From the NCBI GenBank assembly GCA_934644965.1, contig CAKUDG010000004.1, positions 106,564-170,563 of the forward strand: a stretch of DNA of 64,000 nt, in the 5' to 3' direction. The DNA comes from an uncultured Victivallales bacterium. GTDB lineage: Bacteria > Verrucomicrobiota > Lentisphaeria > Victivallales > UBA1829. Position numbers and translations under genes: made by a program. Positions 24,792 through 33,559 of this stretch are shown one piece after another (position 1 is the stretch's first letter; the number at the start of each line of letters is the position of its first letter). The notes under the pieces were generated by a model, which was given only the letters and a program-made list of their open reading frames with translations, did no database searches and was not told the origin of the DNA.

Positions 24792-26600
24792 TCAGCGCTG
24801 ATTTCTGCCGGTTTTCCTGGATGAAGACGGAGATTTTCCGGAAGCGGCGGAAACACGTGTTCCAGCGGATGCGGATTTTTTTCCTGTTTTTCCGCTGATC
24901 GTTTTTTTCAGTGTCCCGGCTTCACGTTTCTTTTTCAGGAGGAACTTTTCCTTTGCCGTTTTTGCGGCTTTGGCATTGGCAGGTTTTTTTCTGCTGCCGA
25001 GATGATTGACCACTTCCGCGAGATTCCTTCTGGAACGTTCGCGCAGGAGAATGCGGATCGGGAATCCGGTAATGGAGAAGGCCTTGCAGAAATAATTTTC
25101 AAGATAAGCCTTGTAGATGTCGGAACAGTATTCCGGCTTGTTGACGAAGAGAGTGAAACGGGGCGGAGCGGAACCTGTCATGGTGCCGTAATACACTTTG
25201 AGCGGCTTTTTTCCGGCAACAGGGGGGGGATTGCGGAGCATTGCGTCGGAAATGACTTTATTCAGCATTGCAGTGGAAATTCTGGTGCTGATCTGTGCGC
25301 GGAGTTCGGCAATCATGGAGAAGAGTTCATCGAAATGGTATCCGGTTGTGGCAGAGGTGAAGATGACGGGTGCATATTTCATCTGAGGGAGAGTGCGTCG
25401 GATTTCCTCTGTAAGAGCTTCTCTGGAAGCGTCATCGGCGCGGATATCCCATTTATTGGAAACGATGATGCAGCCTTTGCCGGATTCCTCGATCATGCGT
25501 GCGATTGTTTTGTCCTGAGAGGTGGCGCATCCGCGGCTGGCTTCAATGACGAAAAGGACGATGTCACAGGATTCGAGCGCCTCCGCTGCGCGCATGATGC
25601 TGTAATGTTCCACGGCGTCATCGATTTTGGAACGTTTGCGCAGGCCGGCGGTGTCCACCAGGACGGCGGGGACTTCCTCCTCGCCGCAGGGGAGGGTGAA
25701 TTCAATGTCGATGGCGTCGCGGGTGGTTCCCGGGACGTTGCTCACAATGACTCTCTCTTCTCCGAGAAGACGGTTCACCAGGGAGGATTTGCCCACATTC
25801 GGCCGTCCCAGCACCGCGATGCGGAGGCGTTTCACAGCTCCTTCTCTCCCGGATTGAGCAGGATGCGCCACGTCTGAAAGAGCCGCGTCCATCACTTCCT
25901 GAATTCCCGCGCGGTGCAGACAGGAAACCGGATAGATCTTTCCGAAACCCAGAGAATGGAAATCGTCGATTTTCCCCTCTTCCTTCGGGTTGTCCACTTT
26001 ATTCGCCGCAAGAATGATCTTTTTTCCGCAGGATCGGAGGCGCGATGCGATTTCCGCATCCAGAGGATTCAGCCCTGCCTGAGCGTCGACCACGAAAAGG
26101 ATGGATTCCGCGGAGGCAAGAGCGGCATCGACCTGTTCGGAAATCATCCGGTCCCAGAAACCGACGCCTTTCTTTTCTCCCTGATAACTGCCGAGTCCGC
26201 CGGTGTCGATCAGGGAGAAACGTCTGGAATCATGAACGCCTGTTGCGGAAATCCGGTCCCTCGTCACTCCGCTGTCGAAATGGACGATGGCCTGCCTCCG
26301 CCTCAGAATTGCGTTGAAAAGGGAGGATTTGCCCACATTCGGCCGTCCGACAATCGCCACTGCGGGGAGAGGATCAGCAGCCAGATTTTCTTTTCCCGGG
26401 AATGAAGAGGCCGTTTCAACGGGCGTTTCTTCTCCGGGGAATTCCTTCCGCGCGTTGCCGATTCCGTTCACCGCTTCCGTTTCCGCTTCCGAGCCTCTGG
26501 AGGCGATGACGTTTCTTCCTTCCGTCCGTCCTGTCCGGGTATTTCCGACGCGGTTTCCTCTTCCATGACGTTTCGGAGCGGTTTTCCTCTTGCCTTTCAT
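24792..26600 (-). CDS. der: GTPase Der (EngA), with N- and C-terminal extensions
   Basis: Der is the double-GTPase ribosome assembly factor acting on the 50S subunit. Both G1 loops read GRPNVGKSS (first at residues 85-93), with NKVD and NKWD as G4 motifs, DTGG and DTAG as G3, and a KH-like domain near 460-560. At 602 aa it exceeds the usual 440-490. An 80-residue basic, low-complexity N-terminus and a 55-residue Lys/Ser tail account for the difference. Start 26600 is chosen because AAAGGGA lies 9 nt upstream; the frame stays open to 26759. It lies downstream of the EF-hand gene. Confidence 0.92.
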   Translation of the reverse strand: MKGKRKTAPKRHGRGNRVGNTRTGRTEGRNVIASRGSEAETEAVNGIGNARKEFPGEETPVETASSFPGKENLAADPLPAVAIVGRPNVGKSSLFNAILRRRQAIVHFDSGVTRDRISATGVHDSRRFSLIDTGGLGSYQGEKKGVGFWDRMISEQVDAALASAESILFVVDAQAGLNPLDAEIASRLRSCGKKIILAANKVDNPKEEGKIDDFHSLGFGKIYPVSCLHRAGIQEVMDAALSDVAHPAQSGREGAVKRLRIAVLGRPNVGKSSLVNRLLGEERVIVSNVPGTTRDAIDIEFTLPCGEEEVPAVLVDTAGLRKRSKIDDAVEHYSIMRAAEALESCDIVLFVIEASRGCATSQDKTIARMIEESGKGCIIVSNKWDIRADDASREALTEEIRRTLPQMKYAPVIFTSATTGYHFDELFSMIAELRAQISTRISTAMLNKVISDAMLRNPPPVAGKKPLKVYYGTMTGSAPPRFTLFVNKPEYCSDIYKAYLENYFCKAFSITGFPIRILLRERSRRNLAEVVNHLGSRKKPANAKAAKTAKEKFLLKKKREAGTLKKTISGKTGKKSASAGTRVSAASGKSPSSSRKTGRNQR

Positions 26601-26798
26601 CGATGCATCCCTTTCAAAAATAACTATAATCCTTATACCATACACCCGCATTTCAGGAATTGCGAACCGGAAGCGGGAAAAAAAGAAACGAACGGCTGCG
26701 GTGGAAGACTGCCGGACGCGGAAAAGCGGGGGGAAAAACGGGATGCGGCGAAAAGACATTCCGTTTCCGGAGAGGCTGTTTCCTTCTGAAGATCCGGA

Positions 26799-29048
26799 TC
26801 AGACCATGGCCAGTCTGGAAAAGATCCACATTCCGAGGAAGAATCCGGCAAGGAAGAGCAGCAGGATCAGGAGAATCAGACGGCGCTTGCGTTTTGCCGT
26901 CTTTTCCCGTTCCTGAATTCCGGCAGCGAGCATGTTGACAATCTTTTCCGGACAAATCAGCCGCAGTTCCGGAAGCGATGGCACATACGTGAAAAACGCC
27001 CCCATTTTCCGGCTCAGACGCATTTTTCTGTTCAGCGCATACCCGTTTGCTTCCAGGAAGAGAGAGAGATTCCTGTGGTACAGTTTCACCAGTGAAACGA
27101 AGACTACCGGTCCCCCGAATACCAGAAGGATCCCTAAAAAGATCGCCAGGATCTTCCAGAGGGAAATGTTCTGCAGCATATTGGCAATCAGTGCGAATGC
27201 GCTTCCGATGGCGGCGATCCCGACTCCTCCGCCCATCAGGACCATGGATCCGCTGAGGGCAGGTGTCTGCTGCGGCGCTGCCTTGGGAGGAGCCGCGGCG
27301 GCAGCGGTCCCGCCGGGGAGGGCGGTGGACTGGAACTGAGTTTCGACTTCCTTCTCGAAATTTTTACTGCGGGCGGTGAAGAACTTGTCCGCCTGTTTTC
27401 CGATGAAGTCGCCGAAACGGTAGAAGGGAGTGCTCATGGCTTCCGAGATGGAGACCGGCTGCTGGATGAAGTCGGTGACCTTCGCATCCCAGACGACTCC
27501 GTCCGGCGTGAAGAACACTCCGCTCTTCCCGATGAAAAGATTCCGCATGTGGCCGGAGGTTACGGCAACCGAAAGGGACATGCTTCTGAGTTTATCCGGT
27601 TCTCCGGTTGTGACCGTGATGTACATGACGCAGATGTCGCTGTTTTTCGCAATGCTTTTGTGTTCGGCTGAATTGCCGACGAGGGTGACAAGCGTGAAGT
27701 GCCGTCCGTCCATCACAAGACGCCCCGCCTGAAGCATGGATTTCACCCGCGGATCGAAAAGATGGTGCATGCAGACGAAATTGTTCAGAAATTCCAGCAT
27801 GTTCTGTTGATAGAGAAGGAGTTTCTTCACGGTTTCGCAGAGAAGGATGTTTTTGCCGACCGCTTTGTCGTTTTCCATCATTTCCCTGAGTTTTGCCGTC
27901 GGGCCGCCGTCTTCCAGACGTTTTTTCAGCAGAATCGGATCAGCTTTGTCGAAAAGCGTCGTATTCTTTTTCCCCATCCAGGCTCCGAACGGGGAAAGGA
28001 GGCGTTTGAGCTCCTCCCATTCCTTCTGTGTGAGGAGATTGGGGGCCTGAAGGGAATAAACGGGCGCCAGCAAACGGGAAAAAGCGGCAAGTTTGCTTCT
28101 CCAGAGCGGATTGACCTCTTCCCCGGAACAGAGTTTCAGAATCCCTTCCCCGTTCGGCTCGCAAAGGAGGGCTTTTTCCAGAAAGGCGTTCACCGTTGCC
28201 GGATCCAGCGGATCAAAGGTGTTGGACTCGGTTCTGCAGCGTCCGCGATTCGGGGGACAGAACTCCAAGGTCTGGCAGTTCAGGAAGAAATCATCAATTT
28301 TTTCACGCAGTTCCTGAAACGCCGCGTAAACGCTGTCCGTGGCGTTTCCGAAGGGACGGATGACGGAGGCGTTCTGCTCGGCTTCCGCAAGCCAGGCAAG
28401 ATAGGCGGAGGCGCTTTTTTCAAAATTTTCAAGCTGTTCAAGGCGGATCCCGTCGGCCCCGGTAATGTCCTGGACTTTTCCGAAGAGGTTCATGATTTCA
28501 GCGGCGAATGCGGAGAGATCCGGATTGGGAATGGCGCTGGGGGGGATGACTCCGTCGCCGTTCTGCATGGAGTTCGCCATGATTTTCTTGCTGTCGCGGA
28601 TCTGTTCGGCGGTGATTCTGTCTGCAGCGGGAAGGTTCAGATTGAGAAGAACGATGCGCATGGTCTCCAGAATTTCACGCCCTTCCGGGAGGGAATCGTT
28701 GACGGCGGAAAGTTTGAGTTCCGCGGAACCGGAGTCGATGCCGGAACGGTCTTTCAGAAGCGAGAGCATCCAGCGGATGGCGTTTTTGACTTCATCGGTC
28801 CGGATTTTCCCGTTCCGGTCGGAATCCATGAATGTGAGAAATTCCCTGTCGCAGACCATGGAATCGATCCGGATGCTTGTCATGGCCCAATGGGCGGGAT
28901 CCAGTTCCGGGACCCGGGCGATGTCTTCCGAATTTTCGATGACCAGCTGGAAGGAGCCGCCGAGTCTCCGGAATTTCATGCCCTCTCCGGAAGGCGTGGC
29001 TGCGGCAGCAGATGGGGTAGGACTGGAACTGCTGGCGGTGGATTTCAT
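26799..29048 (-). CDS. EF-hand-containing membrane protein, unknown function
   Basis: 749 aa, not recognised as a named family. After a Ser/Ala/Pro-rich leader, residues 75-86 form a canonical EF-hand loop (DSDRNGKIRTDE: D, D, N at positions 1, 3, 5 and E at 12), suggesting calcium binding. A second, looser loop may lie near IMANSMQNGDGVI. Residues 110-560 are mostly helical. Two hydrophobic helices lie near 590-650, followed by a conserved-looking basic region, and a final helix at about 722-749 (LILLILLLFLAGFFLGMW). There is no signal peptide. Its start overlaps the stop of the upstream WecA-type gene by 4 nt, so the two are translationally coupled. Confidence 0.6.
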   Translation of the reverse strand: MKSTASSSSPTPSAAAATPSGEGMKFRRLGGSFQLVIENSEDIARVPELDPAHWAMTSIRIDSMVCDREFLTFMDSDRNGKIRTDEVKNAIRWMLSLLKDRSGIDSGSAELKLSAVNDSLPEGREILETMRIVLLNLNLPAADRITAEQIRDSKKIMANSMQNGDGVIPPSAIPNPDLSAFAAEIMNLFGKVQDITGADGIRLEQLENFEKSASAYLAWLAEAEQNASVIRPFGNATDSVYAAFQELREKIDDFFLNCQTLEFCPPNRGRCRTESNTFDPLDPATVNAFLEKALLCEPNGEGILKLCSGEEVNPLWRSKLAAFSRLLAPVYSLQAPNLLTQKEWEELKRLLSPFGAWMGKKNTTLFDKADPILLKKRLEDGGPTAKLREMMENDKAVGKNILLCETVKKLLLYQQNMLEFLNNFVCMHHLFDPRVKSMLQAGRLVMDGRHFTLVTLVGNSAEHKSIAKNSDICVMYITVTTGEPDKLRSMSLSVAVTSGHMRNLFIGKSGVFFTPDGVVWDAKVTDFIQQPVSISEAMSTPFYRFGDFIGKQADKFFTARSKNFEKEVETQFQSTALPGGTAAAAAPPKAAPQQTPALSGSMVLMGGGVGIAAIGSAFALIANMLQNISLWKILAIFLGILLVFGGPVVFVSLVKLYHRNLSLFLEANGYALNRKMRLSRKMGAFFTYVPSLPELRLICPEKIVNMLAAGIQEREKTAKRKRRLILLILLLFLAGFFLGMWIFSRLAMV

Positions 29049-30304
29049 CGTTTCTTCTCCCTTTCTGTTTCCGGGCTTCCGTCATCGGAAGAAAAAGCCG
29101 TTCCCGGCGTTTCCGGTATTTCCTGCGTTTCCTTCGGACTTTCCTGCTGTGCCGCCGCCGGGAGGACAAGAGAAGGAGACGGCGGGGATCCCGGGGAGTT
29201 TTTTTCATCCGTTTGCCCCGGAAGTCTGCCTGAGTACTGCAGAATGCTCAGGAAAGTCAGAATGACGATTCCCTGAAGCAGCAGCACCATGCAGGTTTCC
29301 TCATCCCCCCAGAGCAGGGGCAGGGCGCCGAGTCCGGAAGTCAGTGCGAGCAGGTGCACCAGCAGCACGGCGCGTTTCCGGGTCATGCCCATGTGGAGAA
29401 AACGGTGCGAGATGTGATTGTGGTCTCCCACATAGATCGGTTTGTGGTTCGCCAGGCGGATCACAATCACCGCCAGCGCGTCAAAGATCGGCACGGCGAG
29501 AACAAAAAGCGGAATCAGAATCGAAAACCTGCTTGAGGAAAGCTCCGGATTGAAATAGGTCACCTTCGCGCTCACGACTCCCAGAAGAAAGCCCAGAAAA
29601 TGACTTCCCGCGTCCCCCATGAAAATCGACGCGGGCGCATGATTGTAAAACCAGAATCCGTATGCCGCCGCCGCCGAGCAGGAGCCGAGACAGGCCACGA
29701 AATACTGCTGGTTCGCCACCGCCGCCAGCGTGAAAAAGGTGAAGGCGATTGCGGCGGTCCCGACCACAAGACCATCCATGTTGTCGAAAAAATTGACGGC
29801 GTTGAAAATGAAGAGCAGCCAGAGCACCGTTGCAAGCCAGGAGAAGAGAGCTCCGCCGATGAAAAGGGTGATCTGGACACCCCCCCAGGTGGCGGCCGTC
29901 GCCGCAATGAGGAACTGCCCGAGAAATTTCACGCCCGCCTTCATCGGGCGCTTGTCGTCCACGAGCCCGAGGACGAGTGCGGCGAACGCGCAGAGACAGA
30001 GCACGGTGAATTCCATGGAAACACCGGAAATTCCGGGAATGCCATCCTTCACGCTCTGAGTAGCTCCGGTGCCGTCGAGAAAACGGGTGGCGGCGATAGA
30101 CAGGAGAATGGTCAGAATCCATGCGGAAAACATGGCCAGTCCTCCGAGCAGGGGCGTTGCATTTCCGTGGAGTTTATGCTGTTCGGATTTCGGCATATCC
30201 ATGCAGTTCGTGAGGATTGCCAGGCGCCGGCAGAGCGGCGTGAACACGAGCGTCATCGAGAAGCAGAGTACGAATACGGCAAGATAAATTTGAATCCAAT
30301 CCAA
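29045..30304 (-). CDS. undecaprenyl-phosphate N-acetylhexosaminyl-1-phosphate transferase (WecA/TagO/MraY family)
   Basis: It transfers a sugar-1-phosphate from a UDP-sugar to undecaprenyl phosphate at the inner membrane, the first step of O-antigen, enterobacterial-common-antigen or teichoic-like polymer synthesis. Signatures in order are GGLAMF, GLVDDKRPMKAGVKFLGQ, NFFDNMDG, FMGDAGSHFLGF, and VGDHNHISHRF, the His motif of the WecA/TagO branch rather than MraY. About ten transmembrane helices fill residues 5-370. The last 50 residues are a Pro/Ser/Glu tail. Length is 419 aa. It is followed with a 4-nt overlap by the EF-hand gene. Confidence 0.9.
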   Translation of the reverse strand: MDWIQIYLAVFVLCFSMTLVFTPLCRRLAILTNCMDMPKSEQHKLHGNATPLLGGLAMFSAWILTILLSIAATRFLDGTGATQSVKDGIPGISGVSMEFTVLCLCAFAALVLGLVDDKRPMKAGVKFLGQFLIAATAATWGGVQITLFIGGALFSWLATVLWLLFIFNAVNFFDNMDGLVVGTAAIAFTFFTLAAVANQQYFVACLGSCSAAAAYGFWFYNHAPASIFMGDAGSHFLGFLLGVVSAKVTYFNPELSSSRFSILIPLFVLAVPIFDALAVIVIRLANHKPIYVGDHNHISHRFLHMGMTRKRAVLLVHLLALTSGLGALPLLWGDEETCMVLLLQGIVILTFLSILQYSGRLPGQTDEKNSPGSPPSPSLVLPAAAQQESPKETQEIPETPGTAFSSDDGSPETEREKKR

Positions 30305-30615
30305 GGCGGAACCTCCGTTGAATCTCAGTTTTCAGATTTCAGAAAGCGGCATGGCATTTCAGAAACCGGTATGGCGTTGAAAAAATTCACGGCTGAATAA
30401 TATATTCCGGAAAAAGAGTATGTACAGGCTGGTTTTCAATAAAAAATGCCATTATATTATAAAATTCCGCCCTGTTCTCCCGTGTGGAACGGACTTTGAA
30501 TCCCCGTCCCCCCATGCGGCGTCTTGTGTGCCTGGGAGAAGAGGGAAGAAAAGGCGTGTTTCACAAGGAATTACTTTCCTTTTCCGGAAACTGTCTGTTA
30601 GAATGTGTGAGAAGA
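30305..30615. other. divergent intergenic region, WecA-type and radical SAM genes
   Basis: 311 nt. An AT-rich core (30395-30470) contains overlapping TATATT and TATTATA sequences on both strands, suiting divergent promoters. No pair of hexamers is clean enough to assign. Confidence 0.35.
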
Positions 30616-31599
30616 ATGCAGAGAATCAAAACAAAAGCGGTATTCGGCCCGGTCCCGTCCCGGAGACTGGGGGTTTCCCTCGGAGTGGATCTGCTCCCTT
30701 ATAAAACCTGTTCCATGGACTGTGTCTATTGCGAATGCGGCGCAACGACCTGCCTGACTTCTGAAAGGAAGGAGTATTTCCCGACCGCTTCCGTTATTGC
30801 GGAAATAGACGAAGTCCTTGCTGCCGGAAGAAAAATCGACTACCTCACCTTTTCCGGTGTCGGGGAGCCGACTCTTCACAGCGGAATCGGGGCCATCATT
30901 GAACACGTCCGTCAACACTGGCCGGACCTGAAAATCTGTCTTCTCACCAATGGAACTCTGCTGGGCAGTCCTGAACTTCAGAAGGAACTCCGGCATCTGG
31001 ATCTGATTGTGCCTTCGCTGGACGGATCCTGCGAGGAGGAATTCCGTCTGATCAACCGTCCCGCGCCGGGGGTGACTCTTGCTTCGGTGCGGGATGCCAT
31101 TTTGTCCTTCCGGAAAACGAATTCCTGTCCCATGTGGCTGGAAATCTTTATTGTTCCCGGAGTGAACGATTCCCCGGAGTCGGCCGCCCGTTTCCGGGAT
31201 CTGGCGGCGCAGATCGCTCCGGACAAGGTCCAGCTGAATTCTCTGGACCGTCCCGGAGTCGAGGACTGGATCGAGATTCCCACGACAGATGAACTGGAAT
31301 CGGTTGCGGCCCTGATCCGGGAAAAACTTCCCGTTGAAATTGTGTCCAAAGTGCGTCCCGTGGCATCGGCTGCGCGTCATGGCAGACGGGTCGTGCCGAT
31401 CGCGGAATACAATGAGAACATCCTCAAAACCGTCCGTTCCAGACCCTGCACCGGAGCGGACATCGCCCTGGCGTTGAATTATGACCCCGACAAGGTCGCC
31501 TCCCATTTGCGCAGAATGGAGAAGGCCGGTCTCCTTGTTTCAGAAGACGGCGAACGGGGCCGTTTCTACCGCCCCGCGGAAAAACTGCCTCCCGCATGA
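30616..31599 (+). CDS. radical SAM protein with C-terminal winged helix
   Basis: This is a radical SAM enzyme (327 aa) of the COG0731-like group, predicted to open S-adenosylmethionine with a [4Fe-4S] cluster held by C32, C36 and C39 (CSMDCVYC). Next come the GEPTLH motif (SGVGEPTLHSG) that binds SAM, and LLTNGTL. From about residue 255 there is a winged-helix-like tail (CTGADIALALNYDPDKVASHLRRMEKAGLL). The N-terminal GPVPSRRLGVSLGVDLLP block is the family hallmark. The substrate is unknown; relatives are linked to tRNA or peptide modification. The frame is open upstream to 30484; ATG 30616 is chosen because conservation begins there. Confidence 0.85.
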   Translation: MQRIKTKAVFGPVPSRRLGVSLGVDLLPYKTCSMDCVYCECGATTCLTSERKEYFPTASVIAEIDEVLAAGRKIDYLTFSGVGEPTLHSGIGAIIEHVRQHWPDLKICLLTNGTLLGSPELQKELRHLDLIVPSLDGSCEEEFRLINRPAPGVTLASVRDAILSFRKTNSCPMWLEIFIVPGVNDSPESAARFRDLAAQIAPDKVQLNSLDRPGVEDWIEIPTTDELESVAALIREKLPVEIVSKVRPVASAARHGRRVVPIAEYNENILKTVRSRPCTGADIALALNYDPDKVASHLRRMEKAGLLVSEDGERGRFYRPAEKLPPA

Positions 31600-31608
31600 A
31601 ACGGCCCC

Positions 31609-31637
31609 TTGACAAAACTGATTGCATGTGATATATT
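31609..31637 (+). promoter_or_regulatory. strong sigma-70-type promoter
   Basis: A consensus TTGACA (31609-31614), a 17 bp spacer and TATATT (31632-31637) make this the best promoter match in the window. Transcription would begin near 31644 and serve the small membrane-protein gene. Confidence 0.7.
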
Positions 31638-31697
31638 TCAGACTTGTTCTTCCGTATAGTATCTCCCAATTCAACCACAAGATCGGATTTTCAGCTC

Positions 31698-31916
31698 ATG
31701 GGGAACAGAAAAAAAAGTATCATGGATATGACTCGAATTGAAATCGAGGAAACCGCCACGGGGATGAAAACCCTGATCCGGGGCATTCAGCACATGCAGT
31801 TTGAACGGGTCAAAAAAGAGGAACGCAGTGAGAGAAAACGCAAAATCTTTTATCTGCTCGTTGCTCTCATCCTGATTGTTGTGCTGGGATATATTGTCGG
31901 CCGTTATTTCTTCTGA
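31698..31916 (+). CDS. small single-pass membrane protein
   Basis: 72 aa, not recognised. Residues 1-48 are charged and helical (Glu/Arg/Lys-rich, RVKKEERSERKRKI just before the membrane); one transmembrane helix follows (FYLLVALILIVVLGYIVGRYFF) to the C-terminus. The Arg/Lys cluster on the N-side implies a cytoplasmic N-terminus. The frame begins at a TTG (31644), but that coincides with the predicted transcription start, so ATG 31698 (or 31722) is preferred. The strong promoter supports a real gene. Confidence 0.6.
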   Translation: MGNRKKSIMDMTRIEIEETATGMKTLIRGIQHMQFERVKKEERSERKRKIFYLLVALILIVVLGYIVGRYFF

Positions 31917-32124
31917 TTGGAAGTTTTTTTGAAAAAATAGAGCGCTGCCCCGCTGGATTCCCATGAAATGAAGGGGAAAAAGAACTGCCGGGCGGCCTGA
32001 CGGAAAATCGGGGGAAAAACCTTTTTCCGCTCCTTCTTTCTTTATTCCCTTTCACTCTGTCTTCTTTCTTTTTTCCTTTGTTGTGGGGAATGGCTTTCCT
32101 TAGGGAGAGAAAAAACGGATCAGA

Positions 32125-33021
32125 CTATTTGTTTTTTTCAGGAGGTGTTGTGCCGAGTTCCCGCAGGAGCTTGATTTCTTCGGCATAGCCCTGGATTTCG
32201 TTGGGGGTTTCCAGATAAAACGGCAGATGGCACAGCAGAGGATGGCGGATGATCCGCAGGATGGCTTCCAGTCCGATGCTTCCTTTGCCGATGCGTTCAT
32301 GGCGGTCTTTGCGCGAAGCGAAAGGAGTCATGCTGTCATTGAGATGGACGGCCTTCAGGCGGTTGAGTCCCAGGATCCGGTCGAACTCCTCCAGGACGCT
32401 GTCCAGTGCATGGACGATGTCGTATCCTGCCGAGTAGATGTGGCAGGTGTCGAGACAGATTCCGAGCTTCTGCCGTTCACCTGTTCCGGACTTTTCTTCC
32501 GCATTTTCCGCCACGGCGTTTTCGCTCAGGTCAATGATCTGGCGCAGTTCTTGGAAGGATGCGCCGATTTCGCTTCCTTTCCCTGCCATGGTTTCCAGAA
32601 GAATTGTGCTCTGCCACGGAGTTTTCAGAATTTCCTTCAGAAGTCCGGCGGTCTGTGCGATTCCTGTTTCCGGGCCGCGGCCGGTATGGCTTCCGGGGTG
32701 GAAGTTGTAAAGACTGCCGGGAAAATGTTCGAGCCGTTCGAGATCCTCCCGCATCATCCGGCCTGCCAGCTGACGGAGTCCGGGATCGGCGGAGCAGGGA
32801 TTCATTGTATAGGGAGCATGGGCCAGCAGGGGGGCGAGATCCCTGTCACGCATCAGGGCAAGAAGAGCATCCGCATCCTGCGGATCCCAGGCCCGTGAGG
32901 CGCTTCCGCGCGGATTCCGGATGAAAAACTGAAAGGTGTTTGCTCCGATTTCCAGTGCCTGACGCCCCATGGCGGAATACCCTCCCGCACTGGAAAGATG
33001 ACAGCCGATTTTCAACGTCAT
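32125..33021 (-). CDS. nfo: deoxyribonuclease IV (AP endonuclease)
   Basis: This Zn-dependent endonuclease cuts 5' of abasic sites in base-excision repair. The N-terminus KIGCHLSSAGGYSAMGRQALEIGANTFQFF is the family start (read in parts), with LAHAPYTMNPCS, GICLDTCHIYSAGYD and LNDSMTPFASRKDRHERIGKGSIG carrying Zn-ligand His, Glu and Asp residues. A 20-residue polar insert (AVAENAEEKSGTGERQK) lies before the LGICLDTCH strand. Length is 298 aa. Its start overlaps the ogt stop by 4 nt. Confidence 0.93.
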   Translation of the reverse strand: MTLKIGCHLSSAGGYSAMGRQALEIGANTFQFFIRNPRGSASRAWDPQDADALLALMRDRDLAPLLAHAPYTMNPCSADPGLRQLAGRMMREDLERLEHFPGSLYNFHPGSHTGRGPETGIAQTAGLLKEILKTPWQSTILLETMAGKGSEIGASFQELRQIIDLSENAVAENAEEKSGTGERQKLGICLDTCHIYSAGYDIVHALDSVLEEFDRILGLNRLKAVHLNDSMTPFASRKDRHERIGKGSIGLEAILRIIRHPLLCHLPFYLETPNEIQGYAEEIKLLRELGTTPPEKNK

Positions 33022-33551
33022 AAAAGATTGTCTCCCACATGATTCCGCTCCAGTTCCAGGAGCGTTTGTTTGAGTTTCAGTCCGCAGGCGTAGCCGACAA
33101 GTTTCCCATCGCTTCCGATCACTCTGTGGCAGGGAATGAAAAGGGGCAGCGGATTGCAGTGATTCGCCATCCCGACCGCACGGAATGCCCGCGGATGCCC
33201 CGCCGCCTCCGCAATCTGCCTGTAGCTTGCGGTTTTTCCGTAAGGGATTTCAAGCAGCTGTTTCCAGACTTGTTTCATGAACGGAGTCCCCGCCGGAGCC
33301 AGGGGCAGCGTGAATGCGCGGCGTTTCCCGGAGAAATATTCCTCCATCTGGCGGAAGGCTTCCTTCAGCAGCGGCGTTTCCGAAGACGGCCCGGCGGAAG
33401 TGAAGAGGAAATCTTTTCTCCCCATTCCGATGCAGACTCTTGTGAGTGTGCCCGCCTCTTCTTCGATGGCTGCCGTGAGGAGGTTTGTCTTCTCCCCGTT
33501 TCCTCCAGACGGGGATCCGGGGAGGATGATTGTTCTCTGAGCGTACGGCAT
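33018..33551 (-). CDS. ogt: methylated-DNA-[protein]-cysteine S-methyltransferase
   Basis: It repairs O6-methylguanine by transferring the methyl group to its own cysteine, a suicide reaction. The acceptor Cys is in the canonical IPCHRVIGSDGKLVGY motif; the helix-turn-helix segment GKTASYRQIAEAAGHPRAFRAVGMA precedes it. At 177 aa it is a short Ogt/MGMT form without an Ada domain. It is flanked by the histidine kinase gene (8 nt upstream) and nfo (4-nt overlap), giving an operon of a sensor plus two DNA-repair enzymes. Confidence 0.93.
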   Translation of the reverse strand: MPYAQRTIILPGSPSGGNGEKTNLLTAAIEEEAGTLTRVCIGMGRKDFLFTSAGPSSETPLLKEAFRQMEEYFSGKRRAFTLPLAPAGTPFMKQVWKQLLEIPYGKTASYRQIAEAAGHPRAFRAVGMANHCNPLPLFIPCHRVIGSDGKLVGYACGLKLKQTLLELERNHVGDNLL

Positions 33552-33559
33552 GGTTCTGA

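Noticed and set aside
27699..29276. 525-codon plus-strand frame opposite the EF-hand gene
   Set aside because: Phe/Gly-rich composition typical of antisense frames; the minus-strand gene is coupled to the WecA-type gene and has a canonical EF-hand.
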